DNA of 64,000 bases, from positions 24,807,438 through 24,871,437 of the forward strand of contig JAGTTD010000001.1 of the NCBI GenBank assembly GCA_018398585.1, given 5' to 3'. The DNA is from Simmondsia chinensis (lineage: Eukaryota > Streptophyta > Magnoliopsida > Caryophyllales > Simmondsiaceae). Of this stretch, positions 21,605-33,454 are shown one piece after another; within the stretch, counting starts at the first letter, position 1, and each line of letters begins with the position of its first letter. The position numbers and the translations under genes are program-made. The notes under the pieces were generated by a model. The model was given only the letters and a program-made list of their open reading frames with translations, was not told the origin of the DNA and did no database searches.

Positions 21605-24600
21605 CAGATTGAAGGCACGTATTCCTTTAAGAATCTACCATTGATAGCCCTTGGATGAGTCCTTCCATCCAAGTCTTGGAGTACATAGGCATTACCTCCA
21701 AATACCTCTATGACTCTGAATACAAACACCCTCCACGGGCCCCCCCCCCCCCCCCCCCCCCCTCCCTAGAAAAAAAAAAAAAGTTTTGGGACCATTTCCT
21801 AGAGACTCAATCCTTGTAGCCCTCTTCTTTTGAGTTTTCAACCTAAACAGGGCATCAAAAACCTAGGTCTAAATTATTGGGCTCATCCATCATGGACTGC
21901 TCATGTTCATGTTCAAAAAACTTCCCATGATGGGCTAGCCTAATAGACTGAACTATCACCTCCATTGGGAGCACTACATCATGGCCATACATTAAATGAA
22001 AAGCAGTTGTCCCAGTTGCATCTCGTTAAAGAATCCGTAAGCCCGAAGGGTGTCTAGCAGCTATCATGCCACTTCCTAGGATTATCTTCTATAATCTTTT
22101 CAATGGTGGCCTTTAGAATCTTGTTGGTTGTCTCTGTTTGGCCATTAGCTTGAGCATAATAAGGTGTTGAGTTCAAGATCTCTATGTTGAAACTCTTGGT
22201 AAACTCTTTAACCTCAGCCCCGTTAAACTCTCTAGCCTGGTCCACTGTAATGGTTTCCTGGATGCTAAACCTACATAGTATGTATTCTTTGATGAACTCA
22301 ATCACGTCTTGCTGATTGATATTCCTATATGGTTTAGCTTCTACCAACTTTGTGAAGTAGCTAGTAGCCACCAGAATATAAAAGCGTGATTTATTAAAAG
22401 GAAGGTCAATCTCCCACATGATGTTCATTGCCTAAACACTAAATGGTCATAGCTTGGCAATAGCATGCATCTCAGCAGCTGGGAATCCTTGCACATGTCC
22501 AGGTCTCGGGCATGCTCTGCATCCCTTGGCATACTTTATCCATTCATCCATCATTGATGGCCAGTAGTAGCTATAAACCCTGATGAGCCAATTCATTTTG
22601 TTACTAGCCAGATGGGATCCACAGATACCCTTGTGGGCTTTTACTATTACTAGCATTGCTTCATCCAAATTAAGGCACTTTGAAAGTACTCCACTAGCGT
22701 CCCCTTTATGTAACTCATCAGACTCACCATCCAGATGGAACCTATGAGCATTCATTTTCATCTTTTTGTCATTAATGTAATCTTGAGGGTTCTTGAAGTA
22801 ATCCACCAAAGGCTTTCTTTAATCCTCTCATTAACTTAAGATAGTTTGATTAGCCTCGTAGTACGCCAAGTGTCAACTTGGCGCGTCTTCACCAGTGAGG
22901 GTGGAGGACTCAGTGGACTTGATGTCATGATCCAGAACCTTAGTCTTGATGACCATGGTTTCTTCACACCATGTTCTAGGCAAATTGTACCCAGTTTCCA
23001 ACTGGGCCAAGTCATTGGCTACCTTATTCTGTTCCATGGGAATGTGTTCAACCTACACACCATCGATTTTATTCAATAGCTTTTATATCACAGAGAGGTA
23101 TCGATTCGAGGCATCACTCAAACATTAAAATTCTTCTTTTACTTGGTTAATTACTAATTGCGAATCCCATTTGATGAAAACATTGAGGACTTGCATTTCC
23201 AGGAGAGTTTGAAGGCTAATTATTCATGCCTTATACTTTGCCATGTTGTTGGAACATTTGTGCACCAAGTTCACAACGAATTTAGTGATGATACTAGCAG
23301 GGGATTCTATCATGATTACAACTCTAGCACTTGAATTGGTCATCAAACCATTACAAAAAATGGTTCTAAGGAACAAGTTCTACCACTATAAGCTGTTCTG
23401 GCTCATCGTATAAGCTTGTATGGATGTTTGGGTGGTCAGCTAAAAGGTCTACTAAAGATTGTCCTTTCACCAACTTTTATGAGACATAACTATAACTGAA
23501 GTAGAGCTAAGCTCCCCTTATTAAGTCCCCCATTTAGAAATGGTCTATCTAGCATGTGCCTAAGGACATCTATTTAGGCAACCACATATAGTAAACGCCA
23601 AGAAATAATGTCGCAATTTTGTTGACGCATAAAATAATGATAAAAACACTTTTTCAATTGGGGAATACTTTATTTCACATCCATTCAACCAACGGCTAAG
23701 GTAGAACACAGCCTATTCAAAACCTTGCTTATTGTCTTATACAAGCAAACAACCAATAAATTCCTCAAGGGCAGAGACATAGATCTTCAAAGGCTTGCCT
23801 TACTTTAGCGGAATAAGTACCAGCAGCCTTATCAAGTATTCCTTGATGGCCTCGAATGCTGCTTGATGTGGCTCCTCCCACTTGAAGTCCGTATCAGATT
23901 TGAGTCTCAGTAGTGGAGGGATACTTTCATTTTCCCTACGACATTCGAGTTAAAACATCTCAGGAAGTTAACGTACCCAAGGAAGCACAATAGCTCCATT
24001 TTGTTTAAGGGTCGTTTGGCCTGTTGGATTGCCTTAGTCTTATTAATATCCACCTCGATGCCCCTTTGGTGCACCAGAAAACCAAGAAAGGTTCTAGTTC
24101 GTATGCCAAAAGCACATTTTAATGGGTTCATCATAAGGTTATGGGCTATTATCCTAAGGGTCTCACCCTCAAGTCCTTCAAAGGTTTAACTTGGGATTCT
24201 GAATTGACCATGATGTCATCTATACACACTTCTATGGTATTGCCAATGAGGATATGAAAGATCATGTTCATATCTCTCTAGGAGGTGGCTCCAGTGTTCT
24301 TTAAAACAAAGGGCAAAGCCACCCATTAAAACATCCCTATTGACTATGGACACCTAAATGATGTTTTGTGAGTATCCTCTGTAGCAATCATGACTTGGTA
24401 GTACCTACAACAGCCATACATAAAGGACAAAGCATCATGCCTCAAAGCTGCGTCAATTAGGACATCGGCAATAGGCATTGGATACTCGTCCTTGGGCGTG
24501 GCTGCATACAGATCTTTAAAATCAACATAGGCCCCAATTTTTCCATTATTTTTAATAATGGGAACAATATTTCCAGCCACTCAACATACCTGGCAGTTCT

Positions 24601-25854
24601 GATAAATTTGGCCTGGATGATGGCCTCGAGCATAGCTTAATAGGAAGCATGTGCTTGACTACTTTTCTGCCTGCGCCAGGCATCTCATGGTGATCCCATG
24701 AAAAGAAGTTCTTGAATTCATGAAGCAAAGCTAGGTACTGCTGTCGTTGCCCCTCAGAAAGTAGAGTGCTCAGATACATAGGTCTTGGGTCTTTTATTGA
24801 ACCTAAATTAGGGGTTCCTAGACTTCAGCATTTAATTCCTCCATTTTGGCTTGTGCAGCTCTTATTTCAGAGAGCTCGAGCTCTTTTTCTTGTGTTGTAT
24901 GGACTTGGAAAGCATTGAACGGTTGCTTAGTCCAAAGCGGATCTTCAGTGTGCCAGGACACGAGCCTTGCTAATGATGAGGAAATGGCCTCCTGCGCCAT
25001 CACTAGGATGTCTTGGTGCCTCCGCATCTAGGTTCTGAAGTGCCCGGGAAGTCCCCTTTGTCGAGAAGGGCTCTCAAGCATCCCAATTGTTTGAGTCTTC
25101 GGACTTTAGATCCGCTTGACCAACCTCATCTTCAGTCAGTGGGCTGCTAAGGACAGCTATCGTGCCCTGCTATTAGGCAGATTGTGGCATGGCCATTTTG
25201 ATGTCTAGATGTCCCATGCCATCTTTGTTGAGTCCTTGACAATATTACTTTTAAGAGATCTCTCAGATGATAACTTTAGTTCCAAAAGAGGGTCAGTGGG
25301 GGAAACATATTGAGGAAGAAACCTAAGTTTACTCATTGCATTTTATAGTTTCCCATGACATTGCTGGCACACTGTGTATGACATCCTTTCATGGCCGTGA
25401 GATATTTTCTCTCGACTAGTTAGACTTTGAGAGGATCCCTTGTTGCTTCTAATCTCCATAGTCAACTCTTCTTCCACTGTTAGTGAGATGGAGTTCAGTG
25501 ATATGCCAATGGAATATTCCATCACATCGTTAAATGTGCGAACCAGTCTTGGGAATCCCAATATTCCTTTGATGACTAACCCCTTGAAAAGGTGATTAGC
25601 CACTCGTGCCTTCTGATTGCCACACAGAACCATTTTCCTTCTTATATAGGGAAAAAGGGTTAGTCCGGAGACAACAAGGCTTATCTTTTCCTAGGTCTCA
25701 ATAGTGTTGACCAGAAGAGCACTAGGGACAAGGTCTTTATCCGTGCCCATTTACCCTTTTCTCATGAATATCAATTCCCTTGCCACTATAAAATCGTGAA
25801 CCATGTTTCTAAAGATCATGTAGTTCCTCATTGATGGGTCAACAAATAGCGCCA
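21605..25854 (-). pseudogene. Tat-type gypsy pol remnant (PR-RT-RH-INT)
   Basis: Read right to left. A gag/protease-proximal segment lies at 25854-25340. RT N-terminal sequence around 24780 reads LLSEGQRQQYLALLHEFKNF; RT core at 24580-24344 has IVPIIKNNGKIGAYVDFKDL; the catalytic region near 24215 keeps a CIDDIMV; and 24134-23907 reads MNPLKCAFGIRTRTFLGFLV. RNase H lies at 23600-23000 (KYKA..., SQLVINQVKEEF). Integrase has a zinc-binding HKGICGSH...CRAC at 22809-22447 and a core YFTKLVEAKPYRNINQQDVI with NGQTETTNK at 22428-22054. The tail near 21740-21610 has GGNAYVLQDLDGRTHPRAIN. The domain order RT-RH-INT and these motifs fit the Tat lineage. Stops and frameshifts occur about every 100 codons. 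A 23-C run (21740-21762) sits in the tail. Confidence 0.85.
21740..21762 (+). repeat. Poly-C tract (23 C)
   Basis: C run followed by CTCCCTAG and a run of A, inside the decayed pol tail. The coding strand has G here. Confidence 0.9.
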
Positions 25855-27596
25855 TGATAAGTCTAATTTAATATATAATTATTCATATCATTTTGATTCA
25901 TTTTCAAACCATTTTATATCAAATTTTTATCGCTATTGCTTGCTTTTGCTCTTTTTCGCTCCTATTGCTATTTTCTTACAAAACACTCATTTTGTGCTAA
26001 ATCTTGCTAGGTTTAATCATCAACAATAACAATTGAATGAAAGATATATCAAACAAAAGTAAAAATTGGGGTAAAACACATCAAAGCACACAGTGACAAC
26101 AAGAACAACAACAACATGCACAATTCACTTCAAATTTTAAAAAGGGGTGGCAAAAAGCACAAATCAAGAGCAAGGATGGATTAAACAATACACTGACATG
26201 TTCAAGTTGATGTAAACTCCAAATTTGAGTGGTGCAATGCTAAAAAAACTGAAGAAAAACCACAAGAACAGCAAGTTGCATGGGATGAACAACAAGCTTG
26301 AACAATTCACTTCAACTTGCAAAAATGGGTGGCAAAATAAAAGAAATCAAGTGCAAGGATGCACTATACACTTCAATAACGTTCATAATGATGTCAAGAA
26401 TGATTTTGGGTGGTGTAAGGCAGGAAAAAATGACAAAAAAAAAAGCGAGAACATCAAATGCAGAGAATGAACAACAAGCTTGCACAATTCACTTCAACTT
26501 GCAAATTTGGGTGGCAAAATGGACAAATAAAGTGAAATAATTTCTCGTACACTTAAATATCATGTTAAAATTAATGTAAATAAGGATTTTGAGCAGCCAA
26601 AGCTAAAAAAAATTGAAGAAATCAACAACAACTTAGCAACCTGCAAAAAGTGGCGGCAATGGCAGTGTGTGGTACAATGAGCTTTAAGCTTGCTATATTT
26701 TTTATTTTAAGTAATCCCAACCTTATGTACTACAAATAGAGAGGTTGAGGAGTTGTTTTGGATCATTCACTCAAAAAAAAAAGAAGGGGGGGTAGAGAAT
26801 TAGGTAGAAATTTGTAGGGAAGAAGGAGGACGAGAAAAGAAGAAGTTTGGTTTATGATTTCTTATTTTCAAGTTCTTTTCCATCATTTTCTTCTTTAAGT
26901 TCATGGATTTTGTCTTAGTTTTGTATTATATTATGTTTGAACTAATTTTGTCTTTCCAAGACTGCGATGTAGCCTTAGTTGTAAATTACCCTCCTTTCTA
27001 ATTCGATGTATTTAATATTTTGCTTATCGCGTTATTGAATTGTTTATCATTTTTCTTCATGAGTTTTGAGTTCTTGATCACCATTGAAACACACAAATTG
27101 AGTGAATACTAGAGATGGATTAACATGATTTGTATAGTTTTAAGTGGAAACCACGGATCTTCAAAACTCTTTTCTTATTTAAATACATGCAAGAGATTGA
27201 TGAGTTAACATGCAAAAGAGCATTCTAAATGTTTTTCAAGAGAGAATATTTAGTAAATTAGGGTTTTTGACCATCAACACGTAATAACAACTTAAATATC
27301 GAAAATAGAAAGGCGTATTGATGCAACAAGGTGAAATCGGATACCTTGGATCTTATGAAATTATAGAAATCATCTTAATCAATATGCCTTCCCTAAAATT
27401 AGTAAACACTTTTGTTCTTTTTCATTTTTTTTTATTTCATATCAAAAACTTCAATTTTCGGTCTTTCAAATAGTACTAAAGCTACTAATTTCAGTTCTCA
27501 CTCAATAATCAATCCTCGTGGTGACGATACTTTAATAACTCTGTATTAATTGATATGAATTGGTGCACTTGCTAAGCCAATACCAAGTAGGCATCA
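25855..27596 (+). mobile_element. 5' LTR of copy C
   Basis: 1742 bp; start TGATAAGTCTAATTTAATAT, end GGCATCA. It is longer than the other copies because a ~182-bp segment is present about three times (26109-26640). Empty SINE target at 27251-27259. Confidence 0.8.
26109..26640. repeat. ~182-bp direct repeats inside LTR C
   Basis: Units begin AACAACA(A/T)GC near 26109, 26288 and 26469. Each contains CACAATTCACTTCAA-like text, GGGTGGCAAAA and a CAAGGATG- or CACTT-rich part; the third is incomplete. Confidence 0.7.
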
Positions 27597-27602
27597 AGTT
27601 TT

Positions 27603-27619
27603 TGGAGCCGTTACCCGGA
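27603..27619 (+). promoter_or_regulatory. Degenerate tRNA-Asp-type PBS (copy C)
   Basis: TGGAGCCGTTACCCGGA, seven bases after the LTR end, alignable with the PBS of copies A and B with a few changes. Confidence 0.65.
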
Positions 27620-27869
27620 TTGTTCTTATTTAAGTGATAATGATACCAACTAGTTTTGGTAATTATTTGAATTTTTTTTGTTAAAATTTGTAAATTTTGC
27701 TTATGTTTGAAAAATAAATTTCCTTTCATTCATTTATTCCATTCACATGATTTTGTTTGTAAATTTATTTTTATTTTCATATAGCACCCGCTCTCTAAAA
27801 TTGTTTTTTTCTTAAGTTTGTTTTTTTTTTTGTTTTTTTTCTATTTTTTATCTTTATTTTTATCTTTCT

Positions 27870-28289
27870 TATTTTAATTCATGCAAGAGATTGATGAATT
27901 AATATGTAAAAGAGCATACTAAATGTTTCTCAAGAGAGAATATTTAGTAAATTAGGATTTTCGACCATCAACATGTAATAAAAACTTGAATATTGATAAT
28001 AAAAAGGCGTATTGATGCAACTAGGTGAAATCGGATACCTTAGATCTTATTAAATTACTAAAATCATATAAAATCAAAATACATTTCATAAAATCAATAA
28101 ATATTTTTGTTCTTTTTCATTTTGTTTCATTTGATATCAAAAACTTCAATTTTCGGTCTTTCAATAGTGATAAAGCCACTAATTTTAGTACTCACTCAAT
28201 AATTAACCCTCACGGGAATGATACTCTACTCACTCTATATTAGTTAAACGGCTTAGTGCACTTGCTAAGCGAACACCAAGTAGGCATCA
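27870..28289 (+). mobile_element. Partial LTR (copy D / 3' LTR of copy C)
   Basis: Matches the last ~420 bp of LTR C, from ATGCAAGAGATTGATGA to the end GGCATCA, including the empty SINE target at 27943-27951. It is joined directly to the leader of copy C, so ~1.3 kb of LTR and the internal region were deleted. Confidence 0.7.
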
Positions 28290-28639
28290 TGCCACTTACA
28301 GTATACCTTTCCCTCGAGTTTATTATTTTCCTCAAGCCAATCAAATATTACATCAGCTCTAGAGAGGTCAAACGATTATTTCCTCATGTCTTGGGACGGA
28401 CAAGATTTCTGGGCTTTAATATCCTTCTCGACCAAAGGATTATAAACCAAAGAAGGACCTTTGACGTATTTAGCAACGTCAATCTCGTATGGAGGATCTT
28501 CTTCTTCTTCTATTAAGTCGTGTACTTAAGTCCCATACACGCTATTTTTCTTAAGGCTTTCTTCTTTTAGGACAGCCTCGTATCTAACGGCACATTTTGC
28601 CAGTTGAAGAAGCGTCATAAAGTTAGAGCATTTGGATTT
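28290..28639 (-). pseudogene. Tat-type gag remnant, middle segment
   Basis: Minus strand from 28639: LLQLAKCAVRYEAVLKEESL, then IEEEEDPPYEIDVAKYVKG, and FDLSRADVIFDWLEENNKLE, ending VYCKW at the copy C insertion. In Tat-lineage gag the same order (RYE..., DLS...IFD.L, YCKWH) precedes protease. One in-frame stop is seen. It is separated from the upstream gag (33996-34131) by element H and from pol by copy C. Confidence 0.75.
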
Positions 28640-29179
28640 TGTAATGATCCGAGAATCCAAGGCATGAGCTGGTGGTGGCTGTGCTGCTGTGGTGTTCGCT
28701 GCTGCTGGTGCACGTGCTGTTTGCCTGCTGTGGTGGCCGTCTTGTAGCTATTTGATGATCGTTAGTGTAGGAAAGTTGTATTAGAGTGTGGATATTGTAA
28801 CTAGAATAAGTCTTTGATGTAATTAGTTGCATAAGTTCCTTGTTAAGAGATGTAATAGGTGAAGTCTAGAGCTTGTTAGCTGCGATGGTCGAGCTAGTGG
28901 TCAATGCCGGTCATTAGTGGCGGCTAAGTAGGTGGTTGGCGGTTATAGCATGAGTTAGATGCATTGTAATAGATCATGTCATGTATGTAGTATAAATTGT
29001 AAGGCTTTGGCTTGTAATCTCATAACTTTGATGAATGAAATTGATATCTTTGATCTCTCTCTCTACTTCTCATCTCCTTTCCCTTCTTATCTCATCTAAA
29101 CTCCAAATTCTCTCCTCATCTCATACTCTCACTATCCCAACAAAGGTTAAGGTCCAAGAGTGATCTTTGAATCTTAACA
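28640..29179 (+). mobile_element. 5' LTR of element H
   Basis: Starts TGTAATGATCCGAGAATCC and ends GAATCTTAACA; TATA box TATAAATT at 28991-28998. GC-rich CTGCTGTGG-type repeats lie at 28665-28740. Aligns throughout with 33455-33995. Confidence 0.9.
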
Positions 29180-29181
29180 AT

Positions 29182-29194
29182 TGGTATCAGAGCC
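29182..29194 (+). promoter_or_regulatory. Primer binding site of element H
   Basis: TGGTATCAGAGCC, a perfect initiator tRNA-Met PBS, two bases after the LTR. Confidence 0.9.
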
Positions 29195-30431
29195 TTGATT
29201 TGGCTTCCGAATCAAGCTCTAAAATAGGAAAAATATAAAATCTGATTGATTGTGTTGCAATTAATTAACAAAAAAAATTTTGATACTGATTTAGTTCTGT
29301 TTATGTGATCAAGAATTCAATTCTGAATTCTGAATTTGAAGATTGGTGGTTACTGCCTTATTGATCTGCAAATGCCTAGGAATTGCTTCGGTTGGGATTA
29401 ATTTGATTGAGTTACATTGAAGAAAGTTTAATTGATTAGTATTTGTCGAAATACATTCAACATCAAAGCTGATTCAGATTGAATTCAGTAGAATTGATCA
29501 AGCATTATCTGCTGAAGTTTAGTGCTGAAGCAAAGCATTAGTTGCTAAAGTTGAGTGCTGAGCATAATTATTCTTGATCAAATATTCACTTGATCTGTTG
29601 GAGAAGAAGTTAAAGTGAGCTATTGGATCAACATTACACTTGATCATAATCAAAAGATCAGAAACATGTTGCATTGAGGTGATTTCAGGTTCTATAATTC
29701 AGTAGTTGAGGTTGAGGTAGCGATTTTCTAAACTTCAAGTTACAATTCAATCAGAATCTGTGCTTGTTGTTGGTTTGTGATATAATTCGTGTTGATAAGC
29801 ATAGAAGTGGTGAGAATTCAATTGATTCTTAAGAATTATATGTTATTGAGTTAAGGTTTTCTTAGTCGAGAATCTAACATTGAGCTGAGGACCAAAAGCG
29901 TTGAACTTTGATTTCGTTCTTGAAGATTGCCTGAGTAATGTGTTGAGAACTTGATTGCGATCTAGAACCAAGTTTAATTCAAAATTGTAAGTCTAAATAT
30001 TCAAGAAAGCATCTCTGTTAGGGTTCGTTCATGAATTCTGCAAGTTAGGGTTTGTTCGAGTTCTTTGTGTGGCGAAAAACCCGCGTATTAGGGTTTGTAA
30101 TCAGTGACGATTGAGGTACCGTTAGCAAGTGATGGTTGTCTAAGTGAAGGAGTATAATTTCTTTAAGCAATCATCTGTTGAAGTGATTTGAATCAAATTT
30201 TGTTCTTTTGCGAACTGAGTTGGTTCTTATCTCTACGAACTGAGTTGGTTCTTTTTGAAACGCTGCTTAATATTGCAAATATGGTTGGTATGTTGATGAC
30301 AGCTCTTTTCAATTTGTGATGAGTGATCCTTGGTAGAAAATAAAGCAAGAATTGAGACAAGAACCCAGGAGTTCTAGCAGAAAATGAAACAGGTATGGGA
30401 CGAAGAGCTGCAGCGAATTTTTGATTGGTAG
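29195..30431 (+). other. Long leader of element H
   Basis: About 1.2 kb with frequent stops in all frames and no recognised motif. Short repeats GAACTGAGTTGGTTCTT occur at 30212 and 30236. A short open stretch with ATG at 30384 precedes a TAG at 30429 that closes the frame of the main ORF. Confidence 0.5.
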
Positions 30432-31667
30432 TGTTCGGCTCATCAGTTTGCAAACATCAATCGAGATTGTGCTGGTGTTCTTGATGCAAATGACTTTCCG
30501 GAGCTAGTGGATAGCGTTAGACAACAAGAGTTCAATGTTAACCAAAAAGAGAAAATGGAATCTGTTGCTTTTGAAGATGAATTCGACCACGATAATGCCG
30601 AAACTGATGAACACAAGTTAGAAGAGCCAAAGTTTGATCAAGATGATCATTATGAAGACTCTTTGCTAGAGTTAAAGTATTTTGAAGATGATGAGCTACA
30701 GCAAGATTTGCTTCCGGAATTGGAATATGACTCACATGTCAAGAGAATGATAAAGAAAGCGAAGAGCAAAGTGAAGAGAAGCCATCTAAGTGAAGCATTG
30801 AAAGATTTTTGGGGTAAAAAGAAGTTGACAAAGCCGAAATTGAAGCGTGAGGTTGTGTGTCTGCCTAAGGAGCTTCTAAGTTTGCAAGAACGGAACAATG
30901 GACTACCGGTTGCTGCTGTAATTGAGTCCAATTCAGCTATAGGACATCGGGATGATCCACTGGAAGAAGTTAGGATGCTTGATGATAAACAAGAACTAAC
31001 TCAAGATACTGATTTTACCCGTGCATACGCTGGAATACAAGGTTCATATATATATACTGGTATACAAGGATTGGTTACAGCAGAATCTTTGATTTCAACT
31101 GAAAAATGTGATGCTACTGCTGTAATATTGTCGAATACATCACCAAATCTGTTATGTATTACTCCATGGCAAGCTGGTATGCAGAATCGAAGCATCTTCA
31201 CTATTCAACTATCACATTCTATTGAGAAATCAGTTGTTGCTGCTGTGGTACTACCTGATGCAGAACAAGGTGTGCTTTTGTGTGGAGAAAAAGTGTATTC
31301 CAATACACACTCTTATGGCGAGTTGCCTCCTGATTCGGGAGAAGATACTCAAGGCTATGTGAAGCTAAAAAGAGTTGATTTTATGTTGAAACAAAGTAAT
31401 CAAGCTGCAAGAGTGAGTTTCAAGGTTCAACAAAGGAGAAGCATTGTGTCTATACAAGCAATTGAGTTGTTGGGGGTGTATAATTTCAGTAAAGCGCTGA
31501 GACAGATTTCGGTTCAGACTAAAATCAGTACAATCGATGCTTTAACTGATGAAATTGCTGTTGGAAGTCCCTTTGATCCGGGTAAGGTAGATCATCATTG
31601 TACCAAGCTGAAATACGAGGTCGAGTTGGAGGAAAGGTTCAAGCAAGCTGCTAAAATCATTTCCTGA
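30432..31667 (+). CDS. Unknown acidic/basic protein ORF in element H
   Basis: An open frame of 411 codons; the first in-frame ATG is at 30555 (MESVAFEDEFDHDN), giving ~371 residues. I do not recognise the family. Seen: a very acidic N-terminal ~75 residues (Glu/Asp-rich), a strongly basic patch KRMIKKAKSKVKRSHLSEAL and KKKLTKPKLKRE at about residues 65-100 after that ATG, then a mixed, partly hydrophobic C-terminal part with repeats AYAGIQGSYIYTGIQG. No zinc knuckle, DSG protease or RT signature. The same frame continues past the single TGA at 31665-31667 to 32090, so the ancestral ORF may have been longer. The basic patch could bind nucleic acid (inference). It could be a captured host coding segment or a highly diverged gag-like ORF. 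Confidence 0.6.
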   Translation, partial: CSAHQFANINRDCAGVLDANDFPELVDSVRQQEFNVNQKEKMESVAFEDEFDHDNAETDEHKLEEPKFDQDDHYEDSLLELKYFEDDELQQDLLPELEYDSHVKRMIKKAKSKVKRSHLSEALKDFWGKKKLTKPKLKREVVCLPKELLSLQERNNGLPVAAVIESNSAIGHRDDPLEEVRMLDDKQELTQDTDFTRAYAGIQGSYIYTGIQGLVTAESLISTEKCDATAVILSNTSPNLLCITPWQAGMQNRSIFTIQLSHSIEKSVVAAVVLPDAEQGVLLCGEKVYSNTHSYGELPPDSGEDTQGYVKLKRVDFMLKQSNQAARVSFKVQQRRSIVSIQAIELLGVYNFSKALRQISVQTKISTIDALTDEIAVGSPFDPGKVDHHCTKLKYEVELEERFKQAAKIIS

Positions 31668-32090
31668 GTTCAATTTAGGCCTAGTTTAACTTCTGGAAGA
31701 ATTCTTAACATGCTACAAGTTCACAAATTGGGTACTAATCTAAAAATTGGGTTTGTTCAGCCAAGATCCAGTAGTATTGAAGGTCTTTGGGTTATGTTTG
31801 ATATTAGAAGACCCCCTGAGGCCTTGGTGGAATCTGGTAGCTGCATCTGTTCTAAAATGGCAATGCTGGACAGTATTGAGGCAAGTGTATTGAGCTCCAA
31901 ATTCAGATTATACATTAATCAAGCTATGGGCAGAGAACAAGCTCCATTAATGCAACCAAATGTGAGTTCTCTTGAAGTTATGGGGCTTGGTGGTTGGGGG
32001 GGTTTGATTTTGGAATACAAAAGCTTTTGGTGGGAAATTCAGAATTGTGGCAGTATGGGATCATATTACAGAATTATGGCTCATTTGTGA
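31668..32090 (+). pseudogene. Same-frame continuation of the unknown ORF
   Basis: In the same frame as 30432-31667 and separated from it only by one TGA. It has 140 further codons, with LQVHKLGTNLKIGFVQPRSS and MFDIRRPPEALVESGSC. No known domain recognised. A run of seven G at 31996-32002 lies inside it; the other frame open from 31994 suggests a frameshift here. Confidence 0.4.
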
Positions 32091-32551
32091 TCTGCTGTGG
32101 GTGTTCTGAATGGAAAAATCATATGCACAGGCTTCAATATATCCTCAATGTTTGGATGAAAAGGATCAATGCAACATCAAGGGTAACTCTAGTTGGAATT
32201 GGAGTGAATACCAGCAAGGTAGTTTGGAACATAACAACTCTAAGTTTGAAGGAGTTTACAGTTGTTCGAGAGTTCTTTTGGTGTCTCCACTTGTTTTATT
32301 TGTTACTCATGCTTGAGATGGTTAACAAGGAAGCAAAGCTTGATCTTTTGAGGCATGTTTGGTGGCTGGACGAGCACTGGATCCAGGAAAGTCTTGAGAA
32401 AAGGCTGGATGGTGTGAGCTGCAGCATTAACATTGTCGATTGGAATGTTTTGGAAGTTCAAGTTATGACATTGTGTCTTGGGCATTCAACAATGGTTTAT
32501 GAACACTTAGTTTGTGCGGTCTATGCTGGAGTTTTGGAGGAAAAGGCATAG
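31994..32551 (+). pseudogene. Second unknown ORF in element H
   Basis: 185 codons, overlapping the previous segment by ~97 bp in another frame, starting at the G7 run. Trp/Cys/Leu-rich: SEWKNHMHRLQYILNVW, EFFWCLHLFYLLLMLEM, DLLRHVWWLDEHWIQESLEK. A hydrophobic stretch near residues 90-110 could be a membrane segment. The same frame stays largely open to about 33100, with stops at 32549, 32816 and near 32998 and with segments such as LSAVDELLRLSVDGAIVALG. No family recognised; translation is uncertain. Confidence 0.35.
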
Positions 32552-33441
32552 ACTTTCAGACCTTACAAGTTCACTCTCAAGATTCAAGCAATGGAAGTAT
32601 TAGAGGCTACTAAACAATCTTGGAGAATCAAAATTCCTTCACTATCAGCAGTAGATGAGCTGCTTAGATTAAGTGTGGATGGTGCTATTGTGGCTTTGGG
32701 AAGATGTATTATCTTGTCAGCAGCAAGTAGCTTCCATAATCGAGCTGAAATTTGTAATATCCGCAGCAGTGAGTTGTCTTGGTTATACACTGCTGAATTC
32801 TCTAGCTCTGCAGCATAACATGTGGAATTAGGAAGCAATCAAGAGTTTGTTGAGCTTGGTCTGAGATGGTTTAGTAAGTGGATATTTATACAATACAAAT
32901 TTTGGATAAGATGCAAAGTAAAGTGGTTGCAGCTACATTTTTATGGGATCTCAATGTGTTTTGTCACCAAGATCAAGATATGGGGATGTTTTAGCTAAAA
33001 TTGGGAAATGGTTCAAGCAGATTTTGACCTTGGTTCTCTTGGTTTGAGTTGGGAAGGCCTCTCGAGATGCTTAAGGACTTCATGTGCAGTCGTATGGGTT
33101 TAATGACATTCAAACTCTGTTCTGCAGCATTTTACAAGCAGAATTACAGAATTGTTGTTGTGTTTTATGATTCTCAGCAGCAAGATAGAGTTTTGAGCTG
33201 TGGTAACTGCATCATGAGGTGTCATGGATGTGTTGTTGATGTTTGGTTTGATCAGTGCAGACCTCCTAAAGAGTATTGTACATTCAAACGCAAACGTTCT
33301 GTCGAAACAAGATGTCATCCTCATGTATCTGCTGCATTTCAGATTGAGTTGCTTCAGATGTCTTCCAGCTGCATAACTTCAGCAAGAAGTTGATCTTCCT
33401 TTTTACAACTCTCTTCTATTCTTGCGGACAAGAATGTTTTC
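32552..33441 (+). pseudogene. Further decayed coding-like part of element H
   Basis: Open pieces at 32591-32818 and 33049-33393 with no recognised motif. Base composition is like the upstream ORFs, unlike the AT-rich neighbouring LTR elements. It reads up to the polypurine tract, so the whole 30.4-33.4 kb span may once have coded. Confidence 0.35.
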
Positions 33442-33454
33442 AAGGGGAAGGGAA
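33442..33454 (+). promoter_or_regulatory. Polypurine tract of element H
   Basis: AAGGGGAAGGGAA directly upstream of the 3' LTR. Confidence 0.8.

Larger units (their letters stand above)
25855..28289 (+). mobile_element. Athila-like non-autonomous element, copy C/D, internally deleted
   Basis: LTR at 25855-27596, PBS-like site, ~250 bp leader, then a partial second LTR (27870-28289). Flanks CGCCA (25850-25854) and TGCCA (28290-28294) match at four of five bases. When it is removed, the minus-strand Tat gag reads on from YCKW (28290) into the segment ending at 25854, which confirms the insertion point. Confidence 0.75.

Noticed and set aside
28623..28832. Minus-strand Ser/Thr-rich ORF
   Set aside because: It reads across the border of element H into its LTR, so it cannot be an ancestral gene.
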